Below are positions 51,722 to 62,658 of a stretch of DNA of 64,000 bases, in pieces. The DNA is from Deltaproteobacteria bacterium. GTDB lineage: Bacteria; Myxococcota_A; UBA9160; UBA6930. The notes below the pieces were generated by a model that ran no database searches, was not told where the DNA came from, and worked only from the letters and a program-made list of their open reading frames with translations. The DNA lies in NCBI GenBank assembly GCA_029261815.1, contig JAJDAQ010000172.1, forward strand, positions 1 to 64,000. Reading direction: 5' to 3'. The translations under genes were made by a program, and so were the position numbers. Numbering within the stretch: position 1 is the first letter of the stretch; each line of letters begins with the position of its first letter.

Positions 51722-54274
51722 TTACCCCGTTTCTTCCGGGTCCTCAACCGTGCCGCTTGCGGGGCCTGCCGAAGCCGGCTCGGTGCCAGTGAAGACGAAG
51801 CGCTGGTACAGGAACGCCAGCAGCAAGAGGCTCGCACCGACCCCGGCCAGTGAAAGCACCCGGTAGAGGCCGTCGAGCTCCGCGGTGTCGACGAACAGGA
51901 CCTTGCCGACGGCCAGGACCATGACGGCCAGCGAGCCGAAACGGACGGTTGCACCACGGGTCACGATGCCCAGAACGAGCAGTGCGGTACCGAGAACGAC
52001 CCAGGCCGCGGAGTAGCTCCAGACCTCGGCACTCGAAGCCTGTCCATCGAGATAGGTGCCGTGAAACGCCTGGCGGACCTCGAACGAGACCAGGGCGAAT
52101 AGCAACAGCAACGCACCGGCCCCGGCGATCCGAGTGCGCCAGACCGAGGGTTCAGTGCCTTCGTGGCGTGCAATCGCGACGGCGAGGAGTGCGGGGAGGC
52201 CGAATGCCAACAACAGCCAATTGAAGATCCAGGTCTCGCCAACGGGTTCCGGCCGGTAGATCGGATTCTCGAAGAAACACTGCGCCAGTGCGGCCTGCAC
52301 GACCGTTGCCGCGGTGAGGATCGTCGCGGCGCGGGAGACCGTGTCTCGCGGCCAGCGGCGATTCAAGCACAGCAGCATCCACGCATAGCCGAAGCCCAAG
52401 GAGGAAATGGTGCCCCACTCGCGGAGCCCGACATGCTCGGCGTCGAGGGAACCGTGGTAGCCGTGATGGATCAGGATCAATCCCATCGCTGTGCCGATGG
52501 CGATTGCGCCAGCACGAAGCGCGCGCGCAAGCCCACCCTCGAGGTTCGCGCGGAAGAGGGCCTCGCTTGCGATTGCCAGACCCAGTGCCGGGATTGCGTA
52601 GAGGGGGAAGAGGGCGTTCAACACCGGTGTCGTGGCGACGGTGTAGTCGAGAAGCCACGGGTTGAGCAGTAGTCGACTGCCGACGACGACCGCGAGTGTG
52701 GCCGCAAGCCGTAGGAGCAGCGGAACTTCGAGTCGGATCGCGATGATCACGTACACGGGGATCAGGGCGCCCCAGGCCAGTGTCAGGCCGACCTCGTCCA
52801 ACAGGACGCCGCATGCCATGGCTGCGAGCGTGGCAGCAGCCGCCGAGAATGCCGCGAGCGGAATGACTTCGTCCGTGGATGTTTGTCGGGCGCGCAAGGT
52901 CGCCAGCGCGAATGCGACCGCTCCTGCAAGAGCAGCCAAGGACATCGCAACATCGTGCTCCTCGCCGAAGGCGGCCCAGCCGAGGGCCGCACCGACGATC
53001 CCGGCCCCGCCGGAGAGTGCCGCGAGGCGAGGCGCACCGTGGTGGAGGACCCATGCGCCGCCGGCGTAGAGCACCGTGAAGGCGAGCAGGGTGACGGACG
53101 CGCCCGGACTGGATGCCTGGTCATCGAGGTAGGCGAGAAGCAGTGCCGCGGTTACGCCGCCGGCGACGAACGCCAGCCGCGTATACGCTTGCGAGAGCCT
53201 CGAGAGCGCTAAGGCCCCGGCGCCAAGGACACCGACGTGCGTCCACTCGATCGGGTTCATGTCGCCGCGGCCGACCCAGACACCGAGCAGAAGGCAAGCC
53301 AGGATGCTCCCGCCCAAGGACACCGGTTTCGCGGCCGGAGCCGGCTCCCAAGCGTCTCCATCCTCGGCCGAGCGCCCCAGGACCGCGAAGGATGCGATGC
53401 TTACGAGCAGGAACACGCCGACAGGGCCACCGCGATCGCCCAACCAGATGAAGTAGCCCGCCCACAGCAGGCCGAGGGCGGCCGAGACCATGCCCACGGT
53501 CCACCAGCCGCGATGCCGGGCGAGCGCGAGGACGCCGAGCTGGAGAAGCGCGAAATAGCCGAATAGCGCGCTTCGGCCGCTGTCGAGATCGAGCAATGCG
53601 GGGTGGGCGAAACCACCGAGTACGCCGACCAGGGCCACGATCGGTCCATGGCGCAGCGAGAGGCCTACAGCGAGCACCGTATGCACGATGAGCCAGGCGA
53701 AGCCGGTCCCGACGCCGATCAGCTGATAGGCGTTGGTCGCGGCAAGGACGGCGGCGTAGATGGTGCCGACGCCGGCGGCCACCAGTCCTTGTGAGACCGT
53801 GGCGGTGCGTCCGCGTAGGAACTCGCCGCCCGCGATCGCGGCGATGCCCAACCCCACCGCGAATGCGACACGCGTACCGGGCGACAGCACATCACTCACG
53901 AATAGCGAGACTGCGGCCAGGACGAGGAAGGCCGAGCCGATCCAAACGGGCAAGCGAGCGCCGAGCCGTTCCTCGAGTGCGACGCGTGGCGCAGGTTGCG
54001 GGCGACGGCCCACGGGAGGCTGAGCAGCCACGGGAGGCCTCGGGGCCTCGGAGGCCGTCGGCGTCACCGGGACGCGGGTCTCCGGGATCGGTGATGCGAT
54101 CTGCGGCGTAGGAGTCGGGGGGGCTGCCGTCTCGGGCCGCTGGGTCACCCGAAGATGGCTGACCTGCTGTTCGAGCCTGTCGATGCGCTCCTGGAGGCGA
54201 AGCCGTTCCATGGCCCACTGTCGGCTGGTGTAGCCCGCGATTGCGATTGCGATGATGCCGAGCAATGTGCCCAT
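51722..54274 (-). CDS. DUF2339 multi-pass membrane protein
   Basis: An 850-residue protein starting at ATG 54274, with an earlier in-frame ATG at 54325. A membrane helix, a coiled-coil ('RLRLQERIDRLEQQVSHLRV'), a Pro-rich linker with many Thr/Ala, then about 25 hydrophobic segments fill the rest. This is the usual plan of DUF2339 proteins, whose function is not established. The stop codon abuts the aromatic leader peptide gene. Confidence 0.85.
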   Translation of the reverse strand: MGTLLGIIAIAIAGYTSRQWAMERLRLQERIDRLEQQVSHLRVTQRPETAAPPTPTPQIASPIPETRVPVTPTASEAPRPPVAAQPPVGRRPQPAPRVALEERLGARLPVWIGSAFLVLAAVSLFVSDVLSPGTRVAFAVGLGIAAIAGGEFLRGRTATVSQGLVAAGVGTIYAAVLAATNAYQLIGVGTGFAWLIVHTVLAVGLSLRHGPIVALVGVLGGFAHPALLDLDSGRSALFGYFALLQLGVLALARHRGWWTVGMVSAALGLLWAGYFIWLGDRGGPVGVFLLVSIASFAVLGRSAEDGDAWEPAPAAKPVSLGGSILACLLLGVWVGRGDMNPIEWTHVGVLGAGALALSRLSQAYTRLAFVAGGVTAALLLAYLDDQASSPGASVTLLAFTVLYAGGAWVLHHGAPRLAALSGGAGIVGAALGWAAFGEEHDVAMSLAALAGAVAFALATLRARQTSTDEVIPLAAFSAAAATLAAMACGVLLDEVGLTLAWGALIPVYVIIAIRLEVPLLLRLAATLAVVVGSRLLLNPWLLDYTVATTPVLNALFPLYAIPALGLAIASEALFRANLEGGLARALRAGAIAIGTAMGLILIHHGYHGSLDAEHVGLREWGTISSLGFGYAWMLLCLNRRWPRDTVSRAATILTAATVVQAALAQCFFENPIYRPEPVGETWIFNWLLLAFGLPALLAVAIARHEGTEPSVWRTRIAGAGALLLLFALVSFEVRQAFHGTYLDGQASSAEVWSYSAAWVVLGTALLVLGIVTRGATVRFGSLAVMVLAVGKVLFVDTAELDGLYRVLSLAGVGASLLLLAFLYQRFVFTGTEPASAGPASGTVEDPEETG

Positions 54275-54364
54275 GCTTGGCGCTCCAGGTTGCGGGGCAC
54301 GCGCGCGGGCGAATGCCGATGTCACCGGATCGGCTGGACGGCAGGCTGCGTTGAGCGGCCCCGG

Positions 54365-55180
54365 CTAGAGCATCACGCCAATCTGGCGGGCTCGAGCGAG
54401 CAGCTCGCCGCGCGGGCTCCAGATCTCGCCGTCCTCTTCCAGGTACCCCCCGTGGACGGTACGGGTCTCGAACAGGGCAAGGACGAACTCTTCCGGCCCC
54501 ATTCGCGAGAGTGCGGCCGGGTCGAGCAGATGGACTGTCAAATCGACGGTTGGAACGCCGCCGCGCGTTTCCGGCGCGTCTCGTGAGGCGAACACGGCAG
54601 GCGGCCAGGAGTCACAGAAGGCTGCCAGCTGCGCGTTGTCCCAGGCACGCGGCTCACGGAGGCGGAGCCATCCGCCGGTACGGGCCTCCGCTGTCTTCTC
54701 GCCATCCCAGTATCGAGGTCCGATCGCGAAGCGCTGCTCGAAACGCTCGTGCAGGGGAATCGGCATCTCGAGTTCTCGAGCCGCGCACTGCTCTGGCGGA
54801 AGGACTTCGGGCATCCGTGCGTGTTGAAAGCCGCCTTCGTCCTTGGGGACCACATGCGCTGCGGTAGCAAGGGCCTGCAGCTTTCCGTTCTGGACGAGGC
54901 GAGCGCTCACCGTCGAGACCGTGCGGCCGACGCGTTCGACCGTTGTTTCGACCTGGGCCGTTCCCTCTTGGGGAGGACGCAGATAATGCACGGTCAAGGA
55001 GCGAAGGGGACGCGTCGGGTCATCGATCGCGGCCGAGATCGCATTGGCCAGCAACGCGGCGATATAGCCGCCGTTGGGTCCACGGACGATCCACCAGCCA
55101 GTGTCGATGCGGACTTCGAAGACGCCGTCACCCAGGGGCGTGACGGCCGTATCGCGGTCAAAGCGGGACAGGGAGGTCAT
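54365..55180 (-). CDS. Acyl-CoA thioesterase, double-hotdog (TesB-like family)
   Basis: A 271-residue protein with two hotdog halves. First half: 'WIVRGPNGGYIAALLANAIS' and 'LRSLTVHYLRPPQEG'; second half: 'VPTVDLTVHLLDPAALSRM' and 'ETRTVHGGYLEEDGEIWSPR', with the terminal Gln/Asp pattern of TesB relatives. Releases fatty acids from CoA. ATG 55180. Confidence 0.88.
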   Translation of the reverse strand: MTSLSRFDRDTAVTPLGDGVFEVRIDTGWWIVRGPNGGYIAALLANAISAAIDDPTRPLRSLTVHYLRPPQEGTAQVETTVERVGRTVSTVSARLVQNGKLQALATAAHVVPKDEGGFQHARMPEVLPPEQCAARELEMPIPLHERFEQRFAIGPRYWDGEKTAEARTGGWLRLREPRAWDNAQLAAFCDSWPPAVFASRDAPETRGGVPTVDLTVHLLDPAALSRMGPEEFVLALFETRTVHGGYLEEDGEIWSPRGELLARARQIGVML

Positions 55181-55219
55181 GGGCGTGCGATCCTAGCGAC
55201 TCGGTGGCAGGCTGCCGGA

Positions 55220-55960
55220 CTAACGTTCGGGCCGATCGGTCGCACCGAGTTGTCGCAGCCGTTCTCCCGCAACCATCGCCATCGCCGCCTGCACGTTGTA
55301 GGAGGGGATGAAGCCCCGCATCGGAATCCGCAGCGCCGCATCACAGGCCGCGAGGATGTCCGCAGGGATGCCGTGCCGCTCGCCTCCCATGACCAGCACG
55401 AGAGGCTGGGTGAGGTCGACCTCCCATGGCGCAGCCTCACCGACGTCTTCGACTGCCCAGACCGTGCGCCCACACTCCTTCGCGAGCGCAACGGTGACCG
55501 CGGTTTCCTGCCAGAAGACAGGCAGGAATCGGTCCGCTCGCATCGAGGCGCGAATGGCCTCCCGGCGGCCCTCGTGGTCGAAGTCGCTGTCGATCACGAT
55601 CGCGTCCGCGCCGGACACATCTGCGAGACGGATCGCGAAGCCGGTGTTGCCGGGGTAGGCAAGGCCCGTCAGCTGCCAGACGAGGCCGTCGCCACGAAGG
55701 ATCTCGTCGAGGGCGGCATCCGGCGGCGGCCCCACGAGGCCGATGAGATCGGCTGCGGGGTCGCGCTTGGAAAGTCGCAGCAGCGATCGGTCCGTGGCGA
55801 TGCGGACTTCGATTCCGGCTGCCCGCGCGCGAGTAAGCAACTGCTCAGCGCCGGTTTCCTGGACCCGCTCAGCACACAAGATCAGTCGGAGCGGGCGGCC
55901 AGTGTCGAGCGCACGAGTGAGGTCCGCGACGCCGCAGACTTGTTCGCGGACCGGTTTCAA
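55220..55960 (-). CDS. SpoU/TrmH-family RNA 2'-O-methyltransferase
   Basis: A 246-residue SPOUT enzyme. The start is TTG 55960, overlapping the upstream methyltransferase stop (TTGA); no ATG is in frame there. Motifs: 'YPGNTGFAIRLADVSGADAI', 'LVLVMGGERHGIPADIL' and 'IPMRGFIPSYNVQAAMAMVA', where SYN stands in for the usual SLN. N-terminal substrate-binding domain is short. RNA target unknown, rRNA or tRNA. Confidence 0.85.
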   Translation of the reverse strand: MKPVREQVCGVADLTRALDTGRPLRLILCAERVQETGAEQLLTRARAAGIEVRIATDRSLLRLSKRDPAADLIGLVGPPPDAALDEILRGDGLVWQLTGLAYPGNTGFAIRLADVSGADAIVIDSDFDHEGRREAIRASMRADRFLPVFWQETAVTVALAKECGRTVWAVEDVGEAAPWEVDLTQPLVLVMGGERHGIPADILAACDAALRIPMRGFIPSYNVQAAMAMVAGERLRQLGATDRPER

Positions 55961-56676
55961 CGGCTGGGATTCCGGAAGAGAAGATAGGCATTCGCGACCT
56001 GGCCCCGCCCGTCGGCGATGAAGCGGTCGGCGACGGGAAGCCCGACGGTCTGGGCCACGCGCTCGATCTCGGCGTCCCCGGCGAAATGGGCATAACGAAG
56101 CGCATCGTCGTCGCCATCGAATGTTTGCAGACGGTCTCCGTCTTCCAGTTCCTGGGGATCGATGCCCACGCGCGACCAATCGACATCGCGCGCCGATTCA
56201 TGGGAGGTGGTCCGCCAGAGCGCCACCGCAAGGGTTCCACCCGGAGCGAGGCGATGGGCCAGCGCTTCCAGGATGGCGACCCGACAGCGCTCACCCGGAA
56301 TGTGATGGAGCACGGCGAAGATCGTGATGAGATCGAACGGTCCGTTCGGAATCTGGTCCAGCTCGGTCAGGAGATCGACGCGCTGCCATCGCGTTCGCCG
56401 AACCAGATCGGTCCTTGCGCGGGCCTGTTCCATGAGGGCCTCACTGGCATCGACACCGTCGTATTCGGCGTCGATGTCATTGGCTGCGAGCAGGGCTGCC
56501 ATGCGACCGTGAGCGCATCCCACATCGAGGACGCGTTCGGGCGGGTTGGGGAGTCGGTCGAGGACTTGCTGCATCCCCGGCCACGCGCGCTCGCGCTTGG
56601 AAGCGAACACGCTCGCGTACGTCCGGTAGAATCGCTCGTTGATGGCCACCAGACGGTGTGCGGTTTCGGGAGTCAT
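55957..56676 (-). CDS. Class I SAM-dependent methyltransferase
   Basis: A 239-residue protein. The SAM-binding motif I is 'RVLDVGCAHGRMAALLAAND', followed by 'YDGVDASEALMEQAR' and 'PFDLITIFAVLHHIPGE'. The shape recalls Trm9/ABH8-type tRNA methyltransferases and related enzymes, but the substrate cannot be fixed. Translationally coupled to the SpoU gene and divergent from elp3, whose start is only six bases away. Confidence 0.88.
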   Translation of the reverse strand: MTPETAHRLVAINERFYRTYASVFASKRERAWPGMQQVLDRLPNPPERVLDVGCAHGRMAALLAANDIDAEYDGVDASEALMEQARARTDLVRRTRWQRVDLLTELDQIPNGPFDLITIFAVLHHIPGERCRVAILEALAHRLAPGGTLAVALWRTTSHESARDVDWSRVGIDPQELEDGDRLQTFDGDDDALRYAHFAGDAEIERVAQTVGLPVADRFIADGRGQVANAYLLFRNPSR

Positions 56677-56682
56677 GGGCCA

Positions 56683-58395
56683 GTGAGTCTAGCGACGCAA
56701 CGAGAAGAGGATCTCGCAGCGATCATTCGTGCCGTGGTGGAAGCGCCCGGCCTCGATTCGCGCGGTCTCGATCAGGTCTTGCGCCGCCACCCCAAGGATG
56801 GCCGCGGCTTCTTCACCAAGCGTGAGATCCTGCGCGCCTATCGCGATGGATCGTGGCAGCCCGTCCCCGATACGGAGTTTGCTGCGCGTCTCCGGACGAC
56901 CCCGACGCGGTCGATTTCCGGCATTACCCCGGTGACCGTCCTGACGAAGCCGTTTCCCTGCCCCGGACAGTGCATCTTCTGCCCCAGTGATGTGCGGATG
57001 CCGAAGAGCTATCTCGCCGATGAGCCGGGCTGCCAGAGGGCCGAGCAGAATCGCTTTGATCCCTACCTCCAGACCTGGAGTCGACTCGACTCCTACCGGT
57101 CGATGGGGCACCCGACCGACAAGATCGAGTTGATTGTTCTTGGTGGGACCTGGTCACACTATCCCGTGGCCTATCAACGCTGGTTCGTCGCGCGCTGCTT
57201 CGATGCGTTGAACGACTTTGGCAGCGGGACCGATGCGCGAACCGACGTGCGCACCGAGCGGCCGATGATCCCCGAGCCTGCCGTTGGCGAAACCTACAAC
57301 CGTCGCATCGCGCCGGTCTCGCGCGTTGGCGTGGGAGAGGAGGCCGACTGGGAACGCGTCGAGCAAGCGCATCGACGGAATGAGGCTGGCGCTTGCCGGT
57401 GTGTGGGCCTGTCGCTCGAGACCCGGCCAGACCGGGTCGCACCCGCTGAAGTCGTGCGCCTGCGCCGTCTCGGTGCGACGAAGATCCAACTCGGGCTGCA
57501 GTCGTTGTCCGACGAAGTGCTGGCAGCCAACCGTCGAGGACACGACGTCGCGGCCTCGCGTCGCGCGATCCAGCTTCTTCGGAACGCCGGATTCAAGGTC
57601 CATGCGCACTGGATGGCGAACCTGAAGGGTGCCAATGCGGAGAGCGATCGCGATGACTTTGCTCGGCTCTTCGAGGACCCGGCGATCCGCCCCGATGAAC
57701 TCAAGGTCTACCCCTGCAGTCTGATCGAGACTGCGGACCTGATGCAGGATTGGCGCGCGGGAACTTGGCGGCCCTATCGGCCTGACGAACTCGTTCCGCT
57801 CCTGGCGGACGCGCTCGAGTCGGTGCCCCGGTACTGCCGCGTCACACGAATGATTCGCGATATTCCGTCACCCGACATCGTCGCCGGGAACCAGCGGACG
57901 AATCTGCGGGAAGACGTCGAGGCGATGGTTGCGGCGCGGGGGCGTCCACTCTCCGAGATTCGAAGCCGCGAAGTGCGAGGTCAAGCGATCGACCCGCGTG
58001 AGGTGTCGATCCGAGAGAGCCGTTACGAAGCCTCCGATGGGATCGAGATCTTCCTGGAAGTCTGTACGCCAGAGGATCAGTTGGCCGGCTTTGCCCGGCT
58101 CCGCCTGCCAGGCGTCGGTGAGCGGCCTGGAGAACTCGAGGCGGCGGCATTATTGCGTGAGGTGCACGTCTACGGTGCGCAGCTTGGTCTCGGGGAACGC
58201 GAGGGCGGCCATGCCCAACATCAGGGCTTTGGCTCGCAGTTGGTGAAACTCGCGGCTGATGCGGCCCGTGCCGCGGGCTGGCGGCAGCTCGCAGTCATCT
58301 CGTCCGTCGGGACACGGGGCTGGTACCGGCGCCTCGGATTCACCGAGGGCGCCCTGTACCAACACCTTGATCTATCGGAGCCGAGCCTGGGCTAG
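56683..58395 (+). CDS. elp3: Bacterial Elp3, radical SAM/GNAT tRNA-U34 modification enzyme
   Basis: A 570-residue protein from GTG 56683 (GGGAG ten bases upstream). Radical-SAM cluster motif CPGQCIFCP near residues 92-100 and the family block '[20 protein letters not shown]'; '[17 protein letters not shown]' follows. The C-terminal third is an acetyltransferase (GNAT) domain with '[20 protein letters not shown]'. It makes carboxymethyl-type modification at wobble uridine of tRNA from acetyl-CoA. Convergent with clpB by four bases. Confidence 0.93.
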   Translation: MSLATQREEDLAAIIRAVVEAPGLDSRGLDQVLRRHPKDGRGFFTKREILRAYRDGSWQPVPDTEFAARLRTTPTRSISGITPVTVLTKPFPCPGQCIFCPSDVRMPKSYLADEPGCQRAEQNRFDPYLQTWSRLDSYRSMGHPTDKIELIVLGGTWSHYPVAYQRWFVARCFDALNDFGSGTDARTDVRTERPMIPEPAVGETYNRRIAPVSRVGVGEEADWERVEQAHRRNEAGACRCVGLSLETRPDRVAPAEVVRLRRLGATKIQLGLQSLSDEVLAANRRGHDVAASRRAIQLLRNAGFKVHAHWMANLKGANAESDRDDFARLFEDPAIRPDELKVYPCSLIETADLMQDWRAGTWRPYRPDELVPLLADALESVPRYCRVTRMIRDIPSPDIVAGNQRTNLREDVEAMVAARGRPLSEIRSREVRGQAIDPREVSIRESRYEASDGIEIFLEVCTPEDQLAGFARLRLPGVGERPGELEAAALLREVHVYGAQLGLGEREGGHAQHQGFGSQLVKLAADAARAAGWRQLAVISSVGTRGWYRRLGFTEGALYQHLDLSEPSLG

Positions 58396-60974
58396 TTCTC
58401 GCGGAACTCGAGGGCATCTCCGTTGAGCCGCGCGTCGGCCACGATCTTGGCGCCCTCGCTGAATTCGCCTTCGAGGATCTTCAGTGCGAGCGGATCCTGC
58501 ACCATCCGTTGGATCACGCGCTTCAGCGGACGAGCACCGTAGTGCGGGTCGTAACCCTTGTCCGCCAGCAGCGTCTTGGCCTGGTCCGTGAGGTCCAACG
58601 TGATCCGTCGGTCCACCAGTAGTCGTCGCACGCGATCGAGCTGGATATCGACGATCCGGTCGATGTGCTCGCGCCCGAGCTGGTGGTAGATCACGACGTC
58701 ATCGACCCGGTTCAGGAACTCGGGCTTGAAGTGCCCGCGGAGCGCTTCCATGACCCGATTCTCGATCTCGCCTTCGTCGTCGAGCTCCACGATGTGCTGC
58801 GACCCGATGTTGGACGTCAGGATCAGTACCGTGTTCCGGAAGTCGACGGTGCGTCCCTGGCCGTCGGTGAGGCGCCCGTCGTCCAGAATCTGGAGCAGGG
58901 TGTTGAACACGTCCGGGTGCGCCTTCTCGATCTCGTCGAATAGCACGACGCTATACGGCCGGCGTCGGACCGCCTCGGTCAAATACCCGCCCTCGTCGTA
59001 GCCGACATAACCAGGAGGCGCGCCGATCAGGCGGGACACCGAGTGCTTCTCCATGAACTCGCTCATGTCGATCCTGATCATGGCCTGCTCGTCATCGAAC
59101 AGGAAGTCGGCGAGTGCGCGGGCGGTTTCCGTCTTGCCGACACCGGTCGGCCCCAGGAAGATGAATGAGCCCACCGGCCGGTCCGGGTCCTGGAGGCCGG
59201 CACGTGCGCGTCGCACGGCATTGGACACGACCGTCAACGCCTCGTCCTGACCGACCACGCGCGCGCGCAGCCCGTCTTCCATGCGAAGCAGCTTCTCCTG
59301 CTCGCCTTCGAGCATCTTGGTCACCGGAATCCCGGTCCATTTCGAGACGATCTCGGCGACCTCATCCCCGGTGACCTCTTCGGAGAGCACGGAGCCAGCC
59401 TCCTGCAACGTCTGGAGCTGGGTCTGCTCGGCTTCGAGGTCCTTCTCCAGGGCGACGAGCTTGCCGTACTGGATCTCGGCGGCGCGCTCGAGGTCGCCGC
59501 TGCGCTGTGTGCGCACGAGTTCGGCCTGGAGCTGCTCGCGGTTCTCCATGAGCTCGCGGACGCGTCCGATCACGCCCTTCTCGTTCTCCCAGCGGGTCTT
59601 GAGAGCCGATCCCGACTCCGTGAGCTCGGCGATCTCCCCCTGGACCCGTTCGAGGCGGTCCTTGGAGGCGTCGTCGGTCTCCTTCTTGAGCGCCTCGCGT
59701 TCGATCTCAAGCTGGGTGCGCTTGCGTTCGAGCTGGTCGAGTTCTTCTGGCATCGAATCGATCTGGACGCGCACACGGCTCGCGGCTTCATCGACCAGGT
59801 CGATCGCCTTGTCCGGGAGGAACCGGTCCGTGATGTACCGATTCGAGAGCGTGGCTGCGGCCACGAGCGCGGCATCTTGGATGCGGACGCCGTGGTGCAC
59901 CTCGTAGCGCTCCTTCAGTCCGCGCAGGATCGAGATCGTGTCTTCCAGCGTCGGCTCGCCGACGAGTACGGGCTGGAAGCGCCGTTCGAGGGCGGCGTCC
60001 TTCTCGACGTACTTGCGATACTCATCGAGCGTCGTTGCACCGACGCAGCGCAGTTCGCCGCGCGCGAGTGCGGGCTTCAGCATGTTCGCGGCATCCGCGG
60101 CGCCTTCGGCAGCACCGGCGCCCACGATCGTGTGCAGCTCGTCGATGAACAGCACGACTTCGCCGTCGGCGTCGCTGATCTCGCGCAGGACGGACTTCAA
60201 CCGGTCTTCGAACTCGCCCCGATACTTGGCGCCAGCGAGCAACGCTCCGATGTCGAGCGAGATCACGCGCTTGTCCATCAAGCTTTCGGGGACGTCGCCC
60301 GCAACGATGCGCTGGGCGAGGCCTTCGGCGATGGCGGTCTTGCCGACGCCGGGTTCACCGATCAGCACCGGGTTGTTCTTGGTCCGTCGCGAGAGCACCT
60401 GGATCACACGGCGGATTTCTTCGTCGCGGCCCACGACGGGATCGAGCTTCCCGCTCCGTGCGACCTCGGTCAGGTCACGCCCGAACTTGGCCAGGGCCTG
60501 GTATTTCGATTCGGGGTCCGGGTCGGTGATGCGCGAACTCCCGCGAACACTTTCGAGCGCCGATTCGATCGCCTTCCGGTCGGCGCCGACATCCCGCAAC
60601 GCGCGGCCCGCGTCCTCGGAAGGGTCACTCGCGATCGCGAGCAACAGGAGCTCGGTCGAGACGTACTCGTCCTTGCGCTCCTCCGCTTCCTGGAACGCAG
60701 CGTCGAGCACGCGCTGAAGCGCTTGCGCGATCGTCGGCTGGGACCCGCCGTGAACCTTCGGCAAGGCGCCGAGGTGCCCTTCGAGCGCGTCGATCAGCCG
60801 GTCGAGGGGCACGCCGATCTTCTGGAGAATCGGGACCGTGCTGCCTTCGGCCTGCTCGATCAACGTGCGCAGTAGATGCGCGGGCGTGATCTGGGAGTGT
60901 CCGCGGCCGGTCGCGAGGCTTTGGGCCTCGGCGATGGCCTCCTGGCTTTTGATCGTCAGTTTGTCGAATCGCAT
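58392..60974 (-). CDS. clpB: ClpB disaggregase
   Basis: An 860-residue AAA+ chaperone that, with DnaK, resolves aggregates. N-terminal Clp_N repeats (1-145), first ATPase with [18 protein letters not shown], the ClpB/Hsp104 middle coiled coil (about 400-530), second ATPase with [20 protein letters not shown] and the D2-small domain. Length is typical. Two inverted repeats lie in its leader (60979-61019). Confidence 0.97.
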   Translation of the reverse strand: MRFDKLTIKSQEAIAEAQSLATGRGHSQITPAHLLRTLIEQAEGSTVPILQKIGVPLDRLIDALEGHLGALPKVHGGSQPTIAQALQRVLDAAFQEAEERKDEYVSTELLLLAIASDPSEDAGRALRDVGADRKAIESALESVRGSSRITDPDPESKYQALAKFGRDLTEVARSGKLDPVVGRDEEIRRVIQVLSRRTKNNPVLIGEPGVGKTAIAEGLAQRIVAGDVPESLMDKRVISLDIGALLAGAKYRGEFEDRLKSVLREISDADGEVVLFIDELHTIVGAGAAEGAADAANMLKPALARGELRCVGATTLDEYRKYVEKDAALERRFQPVLVGEPTLEDTISILRGLKERYEVHHGVRIQDAALVAAATLSNRYITDRFLPDKAIDLVDEAASRVRVQIDSMPEELDQLERKRTQLEIEREALKKETDDASKDRLERVQGEIAELTESGSALKTRWENEKGVIGRVRELMENREQLQAELVRTQRSGDLERAAEIQYGKLVALEKDLEAEQTQLQTLQEAGSVLSEEVTGDEVAEIVSKWTGIPVTKMLEGEQEKLLRMEDGLRARVVGQDEALTVVSNAVRRARAGLQDPDRPVGSFIFLGPTGVGKTETARALADFLFDDEQAMIRIDMSEFMEKHSVSRLIGAPPGYVGYDEGGYLTEAVRRRPYSVVLFDEIEKAHPDVFNTLLQILDDGRLTDGQGRTVDFRNTVLILTSNIGSQHIVELDDEGEIENRVMEALRGHFKPEFLNRVDDVVIYHQLGREHIDRIVDIQLDRVRRLLVDRRITLDLTDQAKTLLADKGYDPHYGARPLKRVIQRMVQDPLALKILEGEFSEGAKIVADARLNGDALEFREN

Positions 60975-60978
60975 ACCC

Positions 60979-61019
60979 GAAGCGTGGGCACGCTTCTCCC
61001 CATGGCAAGCGCGATGGGG
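60979..61019. promoter_or_regulatory. Inverted repeats in the clpB leader
   Basis: GAAGCGTGGGCACGCTTC (60979-60996) is an 8-bp inverted repeat with 2-base centre ending four bases from the clpB start; CCCCAT and ATGGGG (60998-61019) flank ten bases just upstream. They match neither CIRCE nor HAIR. Either a heat-shock operator or an RNA fold near the ribosome site. Confidence 0.45.
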
Positions 61020-61077
61020 AATCGGTCATGGCGATCTGCAGGACGGACGGAGTGCCCCTTGGGGACACGCAGCGGTG

Positions 61078-62616
61078 TTACTCGGTGGCCGGCTTCAGGG
61101 GAACGAAGGTGGCTGCGCCGCCGCGATGGCGGACGTAGAGGAGCATGCCCTTCTTGCCATCGGCGGCTTCGAGGGCGTCTGCGAAATCGCGCACGCTACG
61201 GATCGTTTCCTTGTCGACCTCGAGGATGATGTCTCCCCTGCGAAGGCCAGCCGCAGCCGCGGGGCTGTCCGCGGTGACCTCGCTCACGACGACGCCTTCG
61301 CGGCGCTCCAACTCCAGTTGTTTGGCGATCTCGGCCGTGATGTCCTGGACGGCGAGGCCGTACGGGTTGGTCTCGGTCTCCGGCTCTTCTCGCGAGGCGA
61401 CGACGGTGCCGGCATCGAGCTCGCCGAGTTCGACATCGAGCTTCTTTCGCTTCCCGTCCCGGACGACGACGACGCGGACCGTGCTCCCGCCCGGCAGGGC
61501 GGCGACCAGTTTCGGCAGGGTCTCCATCTCATCCACGGCCTGGCCGTCGAACTCGACGATCACGTCGCCATAGGCCAAACCGGCGTCATCGGCCGGGCTG
61601 CCGGCATCGACTTCAGCAACCAGCGCGCCGCGCGTGTCCTTGATTCCGAGGTGCTCGGCCGTGACATCGTCGATCGGCTGGATGCGAACGCCGAGCCATC
61701 CGCGGGAGACCCGGCCCGAAGCCTGGAGCTGGGGCAGGATCTGTTTGGCGATATTGATCGGAACCGCGAAGCCAACGTCATTGGCGCCCCGGCGAATTGC
61801 GGTGTTGATGCCAACGACTTCTCCCGCGAGGTTCAGGAGGGGTCCTCCAGAGTTCCCGGGATTGATCGCGGCGTCGGTCTGGAGGAAGTCATCGAAGCGC
61901 CGCTGTTCGCCACCGGGCTCGTTGATCACGCGATGCTTGGCCGAGATGATGCCCGCCGTCACGGTGTTCTCGAGGCCGAGTGCGTTTCCGATGGCGATGA
62001 CCCAGTCGCCCGGCCGCATGGCATCGGAATTGCCGAGCTTGAGGGCCGGCAGGGGGGAGTCGGTCTCGACCTTGAGGAGGGCCACATCGGTGTTGGGGTC
62101 ACTGCCGATCACCGTGGCGTCGACTTCACTGCCATCGTTCAGCTGGACCACGATCTCGTCGAACTGGGCGATGACGTGGTTGTTCGTCACGACGAAGCCT
62201 TCGGAGGAAATGATGAAGCCGGTGCCCATGCCCTGCGAAGGTTGTCGTGGCGTCTGGAACGGGAACCCGAAGAACGGCTGACGCTGCTGCGGACCCTGCT
62301 CCTCGGGCGTAGGTGCGGCGGATCGGGTCCGAATGTTGACGATGGACGGCTGCACCGCGTCGGCAAGGTCCGCGAAGCTCATGAGGGATCCGGCGGGCGG
62401 TACGGCCAGCGTCGTTCCATCGCCATCGGCCCAGAGGGGAGAGTCCGATGACACCGCGGCCGGGGTGTCTCCGTCTTCGTCACTGCCGAACAGATCGACG
62501 GCGTTTGCCACGTTGTCCCGGAGCGAGACGCGAACATCTACCCACGGCGAGGCGACCAGCAGGCCAGCGACAACGACGACGAGTAGGAGTGTCCGGAAGA
62601 CACGGGAACGATGCAT
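61078..62616 (-). CDS. DegP/HtrA-type periplasmic serine protease
   Basis: A 512-residue Do-family protease/chaperone. N-terminal signal or anchor (residues 5-26), trypsin-like domain with His in 'FVVTNNHVIAQFD', Asp in 'DPNTDVALLKVETD' and Ser in 'INPGNSGGPLLNLAG', then two PDZ domains ('RGWLGVRIQPIDDVTAEHLG', 'AAAGLRRGDIILEVDKE'). Degrades or refolds damaged envelope proteins. Upstream lies a sigma-E-like promoter, and a second HtrA gene. Confidence 0.94.
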   Translation of the reverse strand: MHRSRVFRTLLLVVVVAGLLVASPWVDVRVSLRDNVANAVDLFGSDEDGDTPAAVSSDSPLWADGDGTTLAVPPAGSLMSFADLADAVQPSIVNIRTRSAAPTPEEQGPQQRQPFFGFPFQTPRQPSQGMGTGFIISSEGFVVTNNHVIAQFDEIVVQLNDGSEVDATVIGSDPNTDVALLKVETDSPLPALKLGNSDAMRPGDWVIAIGNALGLENTVTAGIISAKHRVINEPGGEQRRFDDFLQTDAAINPGNSGGPLLNLAGEVVGINTAIRRGANDVGFAVPINIAKQILPQLQASGRVSRGWLGVRIQPIDDVTAEHLGIKDTRGALVAEVDAGSPADDAGLAYGDVIVEFDGQAVDEMETLPKLVAALPGGSTVRVVVVRDGKRKKLDVELGELDAGTVVASREEPETETNPYGLAVQDITAEIAKQLELERREGVVVSEVTADSPAAAAGLRRGDIILEVDKETIRSVRDFADALEAADGKKGMLLYVRHRGGAATFVPLKPATE

Positions 62617-62658
62617 GCACTTCTCCTCTTGGCTTGCAGGCCAAGCCTAGTACCCGGG

